Positions 27,457-32,879 of a DNA stretch of 32,879 nucleotides are shown here, piece after piece. The stretch's first letter is position 1, and each line of letters opens with the position of its first letter. Position numbers and translations under genes: made by a program. The DNA is from Acidithiobacillus ferruginosus (GTDB lineage Bacteria; Pseudomonadota; Gammaproteobacteria; Acidithiobacillales; Acidithiobacillaceae): the NCBI RefSeq assembly GCF_018854495.1, contig NZ_JABBDR010000134.1, forward strand, positions 1-32,879, in the 5' to 3' direction. Under the pieces are notes generated by a model that ran no database searches, was not told where the DNA came from, and saw nothing but the letters and a program-made list of their open reading frames with translations.

Positions 27457-28791
27457 CTACGGGTTTGCGCCCCTGTTCAGCAAGGCATTTATGGCTTCCA
27501 GGTCTGCCATGTTGATCTGGCCGGATGCGGCCTTGAGCTGTATGCGCGCTATTATCTGGTTATAGAACGCCACATTGTAGTCCTGCTCGGAGCGGATGTA
27601 GTCCGTGGCCGTTTGCAGCAGGTCGATGATGGAGCGGGTACCCACCTCATAGCCCTTGCGCGTACCTTCCAGGGAAACCTTGGCCGAGACGACGGTCTCC
27701 TTGGCGGCGTGCAGTTGGGCTACGCTGTCTTTCAGATTGAGGAAGGCGGTCTGGGTATTGAGCGTGACTTCGTCGCGGACATTGGCGACGTGATCGACAC
27801 TGGCGATGGTCTGTGCCTGTGCCTGTTGTACGGAGGCAGAGGTGTGCCCGCCCTGATAGAAGGGTACGGAGAGGTTGAGGCTCACCCCGGCCTGATTCAT
27901 GGCCATACCGGGAAAAGGACTACCCAGGGAGTGTTGTGCGATACCCTGAAGATCCACCACTGGCCAGCGCGCACGGCGGTTATATTCGACCTGATCTTGC
28001 GCGGTTTGCAACTGTGCTTCCGCCTGATGCATGAGCGGCTGATCTTTGACGGCGCTCTGCACCCAACTGGTCATATCGTCGGGCTGAGGGCCCATGGCCT
28101 CATAATGCCCCAGGTTGTCGAGTATGCCGATGGGATGATGGGTGAGCCGTTGTAGGCGGCGCTGGGCAACGGCGACCCCGTTGCGGGCCTTGATAAGATC
28201 AGCTTTGGCGGCATCAAGGCGGGCTTGTGCCTCACGCACGGCGATGATGTCGCCGGTGCCGATCTTCAGCGTGGCGGCCGTCTGCTTGTAAATACTTTCG
28301 AGCAGCGCGTTCTGTTTTTCGGCAACGTGTTCCTGGGCTTGGGCCTCCAGTACGCCGAAGTAGGCCTGAGCCACCTGCAAAGCCAGTTGTTGCTCGGTAT
28401 AGGTGAGGGCCGCTGCGCTGGCCTGAATCTTGGTGTCGGCCTGCCTGAGCGCCGTCCACGCCTGACCATCAAAAACGGATTGGGTAATATTGACGCTGTA
28501 GCTGTCCGACAGGTACGCGCGATTGATGGGTTCCGCACCAAAGCCGGTGATGTCGGCCGTGTTGAAGCCAACGCCAGCACCGGCACCCACATGGGGGAGC
28601 AGGGCGGAACGGGCGAGGGGCTTGTCCTGCATCTGCGCCGACAGTTCGGCGCGGGCCTGCGCCAGGACGGGGTCTGTCCGGTAGGCCTGCTGATAGGCCT
28701 CAACGAGGCTTTCCGCCCAGGCGGGCGTCGTGCCCAGAATCAATGTCACCATGAGAAGCGAAAGACGTGGGGGTAGACGATCTGCGCGCAT
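27457..28791 (-). CDS. tolC: TolC family outer-membrane efflux channel
   Basis: 444 residues. A signal peptide ends in AWA before Glu27. Two OEP repeats follow, with the family features SLVEAYQQAYRTDPVLAQAR, an alpha-helical coiled region rich in Gln/Ala (EQQLALQVAQAYFGVLEAQA) and GYEVGTRSIIDLLQ near the end. It forms the trimeric exit duct of tripartite pumps and type I secretion. No inner-membrane pump or adaptor gene is next to it, so it may serve several. The start at 28791 gives a proper signal peptide. The promoter carries a TetR-type operator. Confidence 0.93.
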   Translation of the reverse strand: MRADRLPPRLSLLMVTLILGTTPAWAESLVEAYQQAYRTDPVLAQARAELSAQMQDKPLARSALLPHVGAGAGVGFNTADITGFGAEPINRAYLSDSYSVNITQSVFDGQAWTALRQADTKIQASAAALTYTEQQLALQVAQAYFGVLEAQAQEHVAEKQNALLESIYKQTAATLKIGTGDIIAVREAQARLDAAKADLIKARNGVAVAQRRLQRLTHHPIGILDNLGHYEAMGPQPDDMTSWVQSAVKDQPLMHQAEAQLQTAQDQVEYNRRARWPVVDLQGIAQHSLGSPFPGMAMNQAGVSLNLSVPFYQGGHTSASVQQAQAQTIASVDHVANVRDEVTLNTQTAFLNLKDSVAQLHAAKETVVSAKVSLEGTRKGYEVGTRSIIDLLQTATDYIRSEQDYNVAFYNQIIARIQLKAASGQINMADLEAINALLNRGANP

Positions 28792-28822
28792 GGGAATGAC
28801 CCTGTTATGACGGTAAGTCCAC

Positions 28823-28851
28823 AAGATACTGACCGATCGGTCAGCCGTCAA
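28823..28851 (-). promoter_or_regulatory. tolC promoter, sigma-70 type
   Basis: On the minus strand TTGACG (28851-28846) and TATCTT (28828-28823) are separated by exactly 17 nt, the ideal sigma-70 spacing. Transcription would start near 28816, 25 nt before the tolC ATG, which has AGGG about 9 nt upstream. The whole spacer is occupied by the palindromic operator. Confidence 0.7.
28829..28844. promoter_or_regulatory. TetR-type operator palindrome
   Basis: CTGACCGATCGGTCAG is a perfect 16-bp palindrome. TGACCGATCGGTCA-like sites are typical of TetR/AcrR-family repressors of efflux genes. It fills 16 of the 17 spacer bases between -35 and -10 of tolC, so bound protein would block RNA polymerase. 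It lies about 110 nt upstream of pabB and could influence that gene too. No TetR-family gene is in the window. Confidence 0.65.
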
Positions 28852-28868
28852 GGGAGGATCCCGCAGTC

Positions 28869-28925
28869 ATGCGCCTCGATGCCGCCTCCGGGAATGGGCA
28901 AAATGGCGCTTCTCCCTTATGCTGA
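28869..28925 (+). other. Possible 18-residue leader frame before pabB
   Basis: A strong Shine-Dalgarno AGGGAGG at 28851-28857 precedes an ATG at 28869 by 11 nt. The frame gives 18 codons and a TGA, ending 31 nt before the preferred pabB start, which itself has no clear ribosome site. It could be a translated leader controlling pabB. Alternatively the AGGGAGG is chance. No runs of chorismate-pathway amino-acid codons are seen. Confidence 0.25.
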
Positions 28926-28956
28926 CCCTCCCGTTTCAGTGGATTCTGCGCTGCTT

Positions 28957-30345
28957 ATGCCTCACTCTATTCTGACCCGATGTGCGGTGCCCTATCCCGA
29001 GAATGCCGCCACAGTATTTGCGTCGCTGGCCTCAACGCCCTGGTCCTTCTTTCTGGATAGTAGTGCGACGGTGTCGCTGCAGGGGCGTTACAGCATGCTG
29101 GTGACGGCACCGCGCCGGCGTCTGTGGCAAGAGGCGGGGCGGCTTTGGATTGCCGATGGAAATGGTCCCGCGCGGTGCTCGGCGCTTTCGCTCTGGGCGG
29201 CATTGCGCGAGTCTGTGGCGAGGCTTCCCGATGCCGCTTCTCTGCCTGCGGAACTACCTTTTGCGGGCGGAGCTCTGGGTTATCTGGCCTATGATTTCGG
29301 GCTGGCGGGGCAGGGTATTCCGCCGCCTCCCGCACAGTCTCTTCCTGAAGCGGCCTTCGGTATTTACGATACCGCGCTGCTGGTCGACCATCATGGGCGT
29401 AAGGCCTGGCTTTGTGCGCCCGAAGACCGGATGGTGCAGGCACTCGCGGAGTGGCAGCCACGCCTGGCTTGCGGGAAGGTATATCCCCACGATCCGTCTT
29501 TCCAGGTGCGAGGGCCGGTACGGCAGCTCTGGAGTCGCAGCGAATATGCCGCAGCTTTTGCCCGGGTGCATGCCTATATCCAGGCGGGTGACTGCTATCA
29601 GGTGAATCTGGCTCAACCCTTTGTAGCCTCGTACGCGGGCTCGCCATGGTCGCTTTACCAGCGTCTGCGAACGGCCAATCCGGCACCTTTTTCTGCATAT
29701 TTGTCCCTGCCCCAGGGCGCGGTGCTGAGTTTTTCCCCGGAACGGCTGCTGCGGGTTCAAAAAGATCGTTTGCAGGTCCGGCCCATCAAAGGGACGCGCC
29801 CGCGTCTGAAGGATCGGCAGGAAGACCAACAGATGGCGCAGGCACTTTTGGCCAGCCCCAAGGATCGTGCCGAGAATTTGATGATTGTCGATCTGCTGCG
29901 CAACGATCTGGGGCGGGTGGCAGCGACCGGTTCGGTGCAGGTGCCGCAACTCTGCGCGCTCGAATCTTACGCCGAGGTTCATCATCTGGTCAGTGTGGTA
30001 GAGGCGCGGTTGGCGTCGGGGCAGGATGCCTTGAGTGCGCTGGAGGCCTGCTTTCCGGGGGGGTCCATTACCGGGGCTCCCAAACGCCGGGCCATGGAAA
30101 TCATCGCCGAACTGGAGGCCGGAGCGCGTGGCCTGTATTGTGGGAGTGTTGGGTATCTGGATCAGCGCGGCGGCCTGGATATGAATATCGCTATTCGCAG
30201 TATGACGGCTGTCCGGGGGGAATTACGCTTCTGGGCGGGAGGCGGCATCGTCGCAGATTCTGATCCGGATGCGGAGTATCAGGAGACGCTGGATAAGGTG
30301 GCTGTATTTCATCGCGAGCTTGCCGCATTGGCAGGAGAGGGGTGA
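28957..30345 (+). CDS. pabB: Aminodeoxychorismate synthase component I
   Basis: 462 residues. It belongs to the chorismate-binding anthranilate/PABA synthase family, and PIKGTRPR (about 276-283) has the Lys that separates PabB from TrpE, which has PIAGT. AENLMIVDLLRNDLGRVA, FPGGSITGAPKRRAMEII and FWAGGGIVADSDPDAEYQE complete the active site. It makes aminodeoxychorismate for folate, using ammonia from a PabA subunit not in the window. The ATG at 28957 aligns best with the PabB N-terminus; an in-frame ATG at 28903 is the alternative. A frame from 28807 would cover the operator and is rejected. Confidence 0.92.
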   Translation: MPHSILTRCAVPYPENAATVFASLASTPWSFFLDSSATVSLQGRYSMLVTAPRRRLWQEAGRLWIADGNGPARCSALSLWAALRESVARLPDAASLPAELPFAGGALGYLAYDFGLAGQGIPPPPAQSLPEAAFGIYDTALLVDHHGRKAWLCAPEDRMVQALAEWQPRLACGKVYPHDPSFQVRGPVRQLWSRSEYAAAFARVHAYIQAGDCYQVNLAQPFVASYAGSPWSLYQRLRTANPAPFSAYLSLPQGAVLSFSPERLLRVQKDRLQVRPIKGTRPRLKDRQEDQQMAQALLASPKDRAENLMIVDLLRNDLGRVAATGSVQVPQLCALESYAEVHHLVSVVEARLASGQDALSALEACFPGGSITGAPKRRAMEIIAELEAGARGLYCGSVGYLDQRGGLDMNIAIRSMTAVRGELRFWAGGGIVADSDPDAEYQETLDKVAVFHRELAALAGEG

Positions 30346-30413
30346 GGATGTTTGTCATAGTGACCTCAACTGGCATAGAGTCGCTCCCAGCCTTGACTAC
30401 AAAAAAACGGAAC

Positions 30414-31400
30414 ATGTCCAAAGAATACAAAAAACATCATACCCATTGGCAACTATTGTTGCAGATCGTCTTTACGGTCGGCATCCTGTTTTGGCTCTTA
30501 CACAACACCAACTGGCAGGAACTGGGTCAACGCTTTGCGGATATGCGCCTGCTCTGGTTCGTGGCGGCCGTGTTGTCCTACGCCATGAATCTGTCGGTGT
30601 CCGCCATACGCTGGCGCATCATTCTCAAGGCAATGGAGCGCTCCGCACCCATGCTCTGGCTGCTGCGGCTGAACTGGGTGGGTGCGTATTTCAATCAGAT
30701 ACTGCCGGGGTCTGTATCCGGTGATGTGATCCGCGCCTGGTACACCCGCCACCAGACTCACTCCATGCCGCTGGCGCTGGCCGCAGTATTCGGAGACCGC
30801 TTCATGGGGTTGGGGGCACTGATTGCCATCGCTGCCGTCGCCTTTGTGCTGGGCGGTGCGCGGGTGGGATTGTTGCCGCAGATGGGTTGGACGATCGGGG
30901 TTCTGGTCTTTGCTTACGTCCTGATTATATTTTTGATTCTGAGCCCATTGCTCAACTTTCTGGAAAAATTTGCGGGTAAACTTGGTGAAAAGCTGCACGA
31001 CATTCGTCTCGGCATGGGCGCGCTGCTGCGTCATCGCCTGGCCCTCAGCGGAACCATTGCACTCTCCTTTGTGGTGCAATTTTTTTCGATCCTGACTTTC
31101 TGGCTGCTCGCCCGTGCCCTGGGTGAAGCCCCCGACGCCGTGGCGGTCTGGGTGGTCTGGCCGGTGATCAGCCTTTTTTTGGCCTTACCCATCTCTTTTG
31201 CGGGCTGGGGGCTGCGTGAGGGGCTGATGGTGTTTTATCTGTCTTACCTGCACATGGGGCATGAACAGGCCCTGGCGCTCTCACTTTTGCTGGGCTTTAC
31301 CGTCGTGCTGACCAGCTTGCCGGGTGCGCTGCTCTGGATTGGGCTGCATCGCCACCATCAGGCTCCACCAGATTTGAAAATTCCGCCCGCCTCGCGTTAA
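30414..31400 (+). CDS. Flippase-like LPG_synthase_TM (UPF0104) membrane protein
   Basis: 328 residues with about eight hydrophobic segments. The family block LNWVGAYFNQILPGSVSGDVIRAWY (about 85-110) and ALAAVFGDRFMG match PF03706, the membrane domain found in lysylphosphatidylglycerol synthases and glycosyl-lipid proteins. There is no C-terminal catalytic domain, so it is a stand-alone membrane module. A lipid-translocation or lipid-modification role is plausible. The ATG at 30414 is chosen over a GTG at 30342 that overlaps pabB. A tRNA gene begins 12 nt past its stop. Confidence 0.85.
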   Translation: MSKEYKKHHTHWQLLLQIVFTVGILFWLLHNTNWQELGQRFADMRLLWFVAAVLSYAMNLSVSAIRWRIILKAMERSAPMLWLLRLNWVGAYFNQILPGSVSGDVIRAWYTRHQTHSMPLALAAVFGDRFMGLGALIAIAAVAFVLGGARVGLLPQMGWTIGVLVFAYVLIIFLILSPLLNFLEKFAGKLGEKLHDIRLGMGALLRHRLALSGTIALSFVVQFFSILTFWLLARALGEAPDAVAVWVVWPVISLFLALPISFAGWGLREGLMVFYLSYLHMGHEQALALSLLLGFTVVLTSLPGALLWIGLHRHHQAPPDLKIPPASR

Positions 31401-31412
31401 ACTGCGCGTCTT

Positions 31413-31488
31413 GCTGGCGTAGCTCAGTCGGTAGAGCTACTGATTTGTAATCAGTGGGTCATCGGTTCGATTCCGGTCGCCAGCACCA
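31413..31488 (+). tRNA. tRNA-Thr (anticodon TGT)
   Basis: A full cloverleaf is visible: acceptor GCTGGCG/CGCCAGC, D-arm GCTC..GAGC, anticodon stem ACTGA/TCAGT with loop TTTGTAA (anticodon TGT, reads ACA) and T-arm ATCGG-TTCGATT-CCGGT. The discriminator is A and the CCA end is encoded (31486-31488). It starts 12 nt after a membrane-protein gene, with no promoter of its own seen. Repeat-rich DNA follows, so its 3' end is a candidate attachment site. Confidence 0.95.
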
Positions 31489-31496
31489 AATAAAAC

Positions 31497-31534
31497 AGGC
31501 ACTTAGCTCAGTAGGCTGGGTGCCTTTCCTTTTT
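31497..31534 (+). terminator. Intrinsic terminator after tRNA-Thr
   Basis: An 11-bp stem AGGCACTTAGC / GCTGGGTGCCT (two G-T wobbles, 7-nt loop) is followed by TTCCTTTTT. It begins 8 nt after the tRNA. The 5' arm and loop contain TAGCTCAGT, also found in the D-arm of the preceding tRNA. Confidence 0.8.
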
Positions 31535-31648
31535 CGTGTAAGCGCATTGTAAGCATTTGGAGAAAATCGGGCCTAAAACCGACCCCTGATCTGGCAGAAT
31601 CTTCTCTCTTTTGCACAGGCTTTCTCCCCCTGTCCCATGCCTTCTATC

Positions 31649-31676
31649 AGAATATTATTTAATAATAATATATTCT
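31649..31676. repeat. AT-rich dyad
   Basis: A 28-bp stretch made almost entirely of A and T, with outer arms AGAATA/TATTCT and inner TTATT/AATAA. The A/T-rich tract continues to about 31691. It stands out in GC-rich DNA and abuts the GCGACT repeat cluster, the layout of an unwinding element beside iterons. Confidence 0.5.
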
Positions 31677-31691
31677 TAAAATTACTTTATA

Positions 31692-31832
31692 GCGACTATA
31701 GCGATTCTGCGACCGTATGCCTGCGACTTTTGCGACTATTGCGACTGTTGGCTATAACCTGTTGATTCAGAGAAAGACTTTGCCGGAAAAATGTGCATTT
31801 TTGCCGTGCGACTCTTTGCGACTCTTGCGACG
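31692..31832 (+). repeat. Clustered GCGACT repeats, 8-10 bp spacing (iteron-like)
   Basis: GCGACY/GCGATT units start at 31692, 31701, 31709, 31723, 31732 and 31741. A second group GCGACT, GCGACT, GCGACG starts at 31808, 31818 and 31827. Steps are 8-10 bp, with one of 14. The unit is about GCGACTNTT. These could be iterons for a replication initiator, or arm sites for an integrase or excisionase. There is no coding explanation. Confidence 0.6.
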
Positions 31833-31879
31833 ATTCGCACAAGCTGTTGATATTGCTGGCGCTGGTGTTTTTGGTAGGC

Positions 31880-32008
31880 TTTGCGATTCACGCGACCGGG
31901 GGAGAAAGCCTTGCTAAAAAGCGGGTCTTGGGCTGTCACTGTGACAGCGCCAGCGCAAAGCGTGAATATCGCAAAGCGTAGTGGTGCGCGGGTCGCGTGA
32001 ATCGCAAA
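31880..32008. repeat. 18-bp perfect inverted repeat, 93-bp spacing
   Basis: TTTGCGATTCACGCGACC at 31880-31897 is exactly repeated in reverse complement at 31991-32008. Between them a degenerate third copy, GCGTGAATATCGCAAA (31960-31975), differs from the right arm by a 2-base insertion. The arms share the TTGCGA core with the GCGACT repeats to the left, which suggests one protein family reads both. No ORF spanning this region looks coding. Confidence 0.65.
31933..31947. repeat. Palindrome CTGTCACTGTGACAG, core repeated at 32267
   Basis: Seven-base arms flank a single T. The 11-bp core GTCACTGTGAC recurs exactly at 32267-32277, followed within one to two bases by GCC in both places. The spacing is about 330 bp. 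Such duplicated palindromes fit a regulator's operators within the element's control region. Confidence 0.5.
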
Positions 32009-32142
32009 CGCTCTATAGCGGGCCATAGCTGCCCTCTGGTGCATCCTGTGAGGAGACTGGCGACGGTGTGTGGCTCTGCCCTGTTTATGTGCCTTCTGGC
32101 GTTTTCCTCGCCGCGTCTCCCGGTCATCGTGAGCGATATTCT

Positions 32143-32180
32143 CGGGCACAAGACTTGCTATTAAGCATATGCCGTGCCCG
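32143..32180. repeat. Nested hairpin CGGGCAC ... GTGCCCG
   Basis: Seven-base arms at 32143-32149 and 32174-32180 enclose an inner TGCT-atta-AGCA stem at 32156-32167. The remaining sequence from 32009 to 32401 holds no gene I can support; the frames present are short and lack ribosome binding sites. A nested hairpin of this kind could be a transfer-origin or recombination feature, but nothing proves it. Confidence 0.4.
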
Positions 32181-32401
32181 GTGAATTTATTTCATTGGTT
32201 ACGGTCGGGAACAGCGCCAGCCACAGAATAAAGCCAGCCGGTCATGTGAGTATCACGATATACATGGTCACTGTGACGCCAAGGGTACACGGGGTCGGGG
32301 CCAATCATCTTTATGTGCTGATCTGGCGGGGTCTACCCCCTCGCGGAAAAATCACCACATGGGGAAAGCCGCCACTCTCTAAAATCCGGTTTACTCGCTC
32401 C

Positions 32402-32602
32402 TTAATGGCCGGACTCCTCCCGGCTCAATAACCATTGGTTCATGTCGGCGCCGTTGTGTCGGATGCAGCCCTGAGTTACCAGCGTTGCCGGAAAGCCGTG
32501 CTTCTTGCGCCAGCGCCGGATCGTTTCTTGCGATATGCCCAGCCGTTCGCAAACTTCCCTTGGCGAGTAATAAAGCCCAGGCTTAAATATTGGTGTCGTC
32601 AT
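32402..32602 (-). CDS. AlpA/excisionase-like helix-turn-helix protein
   Basis: 66 residues. YYSPREVCERLGISQETIRRW is followed by RKKHGFPATL and a C-terminal NQWLLSRE, the layout of AlpA and MerR-type winged-helix excisionase regulators: recognition helix, then a wing with the F-P motif. Such proteins control excision or transcription of prophages and islands. AGAGGA is about 8 nt before the ATG at 32602, which overlaps the upstream gene's stop as ATGA. It points toward the repeat region and tRNA. Confidence 0.75.
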   Translation of the reverse strand: MTTPIFKPGLYYSPREVCERLGISQETIRRWRKKHGFPATLVTQGCIRHNGADMNQWLLSREESGH

Positions 32603-32879
32603 CGGGTCTTTCCTCTTATGATCTTGTCCAGTCCGGCCAATGCCTTCTGGATATGCGCCGGCAGCTCATCATCGGGTAGGTGGCTGTAGGTCATCCTCAG
32701 TCTAGCGTACTCGCTCGATGCCCGCGCCGTGCTCATGTCTGGTGCGTCTTGTTCCTTCGGGGCGGGTTCCGGGGATGATCCGGGGCGACCTTCGACGCGG
32801 TCCCCCGAGTTCGACAGTTCATCGGCAAAAATCGCCGATTTCGTAATGCTGCCCCAGCATTCATAGGGGTTTCAGCGCG
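32599..32879 (-). CDS. Unknown protein, C-terminal part only
   Basis: The frame is open from the right edge of the window to a TGA at 32601-32599 that overlaps the AlpA-like start, giving at least 92 C-terminal residues. I do not recognise it. The visible part runs from a KPYECWGSITKSAIFADEL segment through a Pro/Glu-rich linker (GSSPEPAPKEQDAP) to a helical, basic end (LPAHIQKALAGLDKIIRGKTR). The four-base overlap with the next gene and the continuous frame support real coding. An internal ATG would give 46 codons only. Confidence 0.5.

Noticed and set aside
31692..31832. CRISPR array
   Set aside because: The repeat unit is only about 9 bp with no spacers of 30 bp or more, and no cas genes are present.
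31736..32149. 137-codon minus-strand frame across the repeat region
   Set aside because: Arg/Gln-rich translation driven by the GCGACT and TCGCAAA repeats, GTG start without a Shine-Dalgarno, no family features.
32174..32431. 85-codon plus-strand frame
   Set aside because: No ribosome site, overlaps the 3' end of the AlpA-like gene on the other strand, and no recognisable domain.

Overview
The window is a GC-rich, densely packed stretch of a proteobacterial chromosome. The gene orders murJ-(DUF2203)-ribF-ileS-lspA and yicC-gmk-rpoZ-spoT-ridA-recG, together with an amrB-amrA-amrS (AmmeMemoRadiSam) cluster, suggest a gammaproteobacterium or a member of the Acidithiobacillia. That placement is inference from gene content and protein character; no rRNA gene is present to confirm it.

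Layout, left to right. (1) 1-7020, + strand: the 3' part of a yhdP-like AsmA-family envelope gene, a nitrilase-family amidase 4 nt behind it, then an SbmA/YddA-type ABC exporter and a thioredoxin-fold protein. (2) 7044-13815, - strand: murJ, a DUF2203 gene, ribF, ileS and lspA in tight or overlapping order, serving lipid II flipping, flavin cofactors, Ile-tRNA and lipoprotein maturation. Beyond lspA lies a separate 72-codon Arg-rich gene behind a near-consensus sigma-54 promoter. (3) 14081-14449, - strand: an unrecognised small protein, divergent from (4) 14700-21448, + strand: yicC, gmk, rpoZ, spoT/rel, ridA, a DUF1858-like CxxC mini-protein and recG. This is a nucleotide and stringent-response cluster with many overlapping or near-abutting junctions. 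(5) 21541-24792: an L,D-transpeptidase lipoprotein (+) converging on a hemY-type protoporphyrinogen oxidase and an AI-2E family permease (-). (6) 24955-27449, + strand: the three-gene AmmeMemoRadiSam system, whose biochemical function is not established, with all three genes overlapping. (7) 27457-31400: tolC (-), divergent from pabB and a flippase-like LPG_synthase_TM membrane protein (+). A perfect 16-bp TetR-type palindrome sits exactly between the -35 and -10 boxes of tolC.

(8) 31413-32879: a tRNA-Thr(TGT) gene with a strong terminator, then about 870 bp without a convincing gene but rich in structure: an AT-rich dyad, clustered 9-bp GCGACT-type repeats, an 18-bp perfect inverted repeat and further palindromes. 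Beyond this, on the - strand, are an AlpA/excisionase-like helix-turn-helix gene and the C-terminal part of an overlapping unknown gene that runs off the right edge. This looks like the end of an integrated element that used the tRNA gene as its attachment site. No integrase and no second attachment repeat are visible here, so that remains inference.
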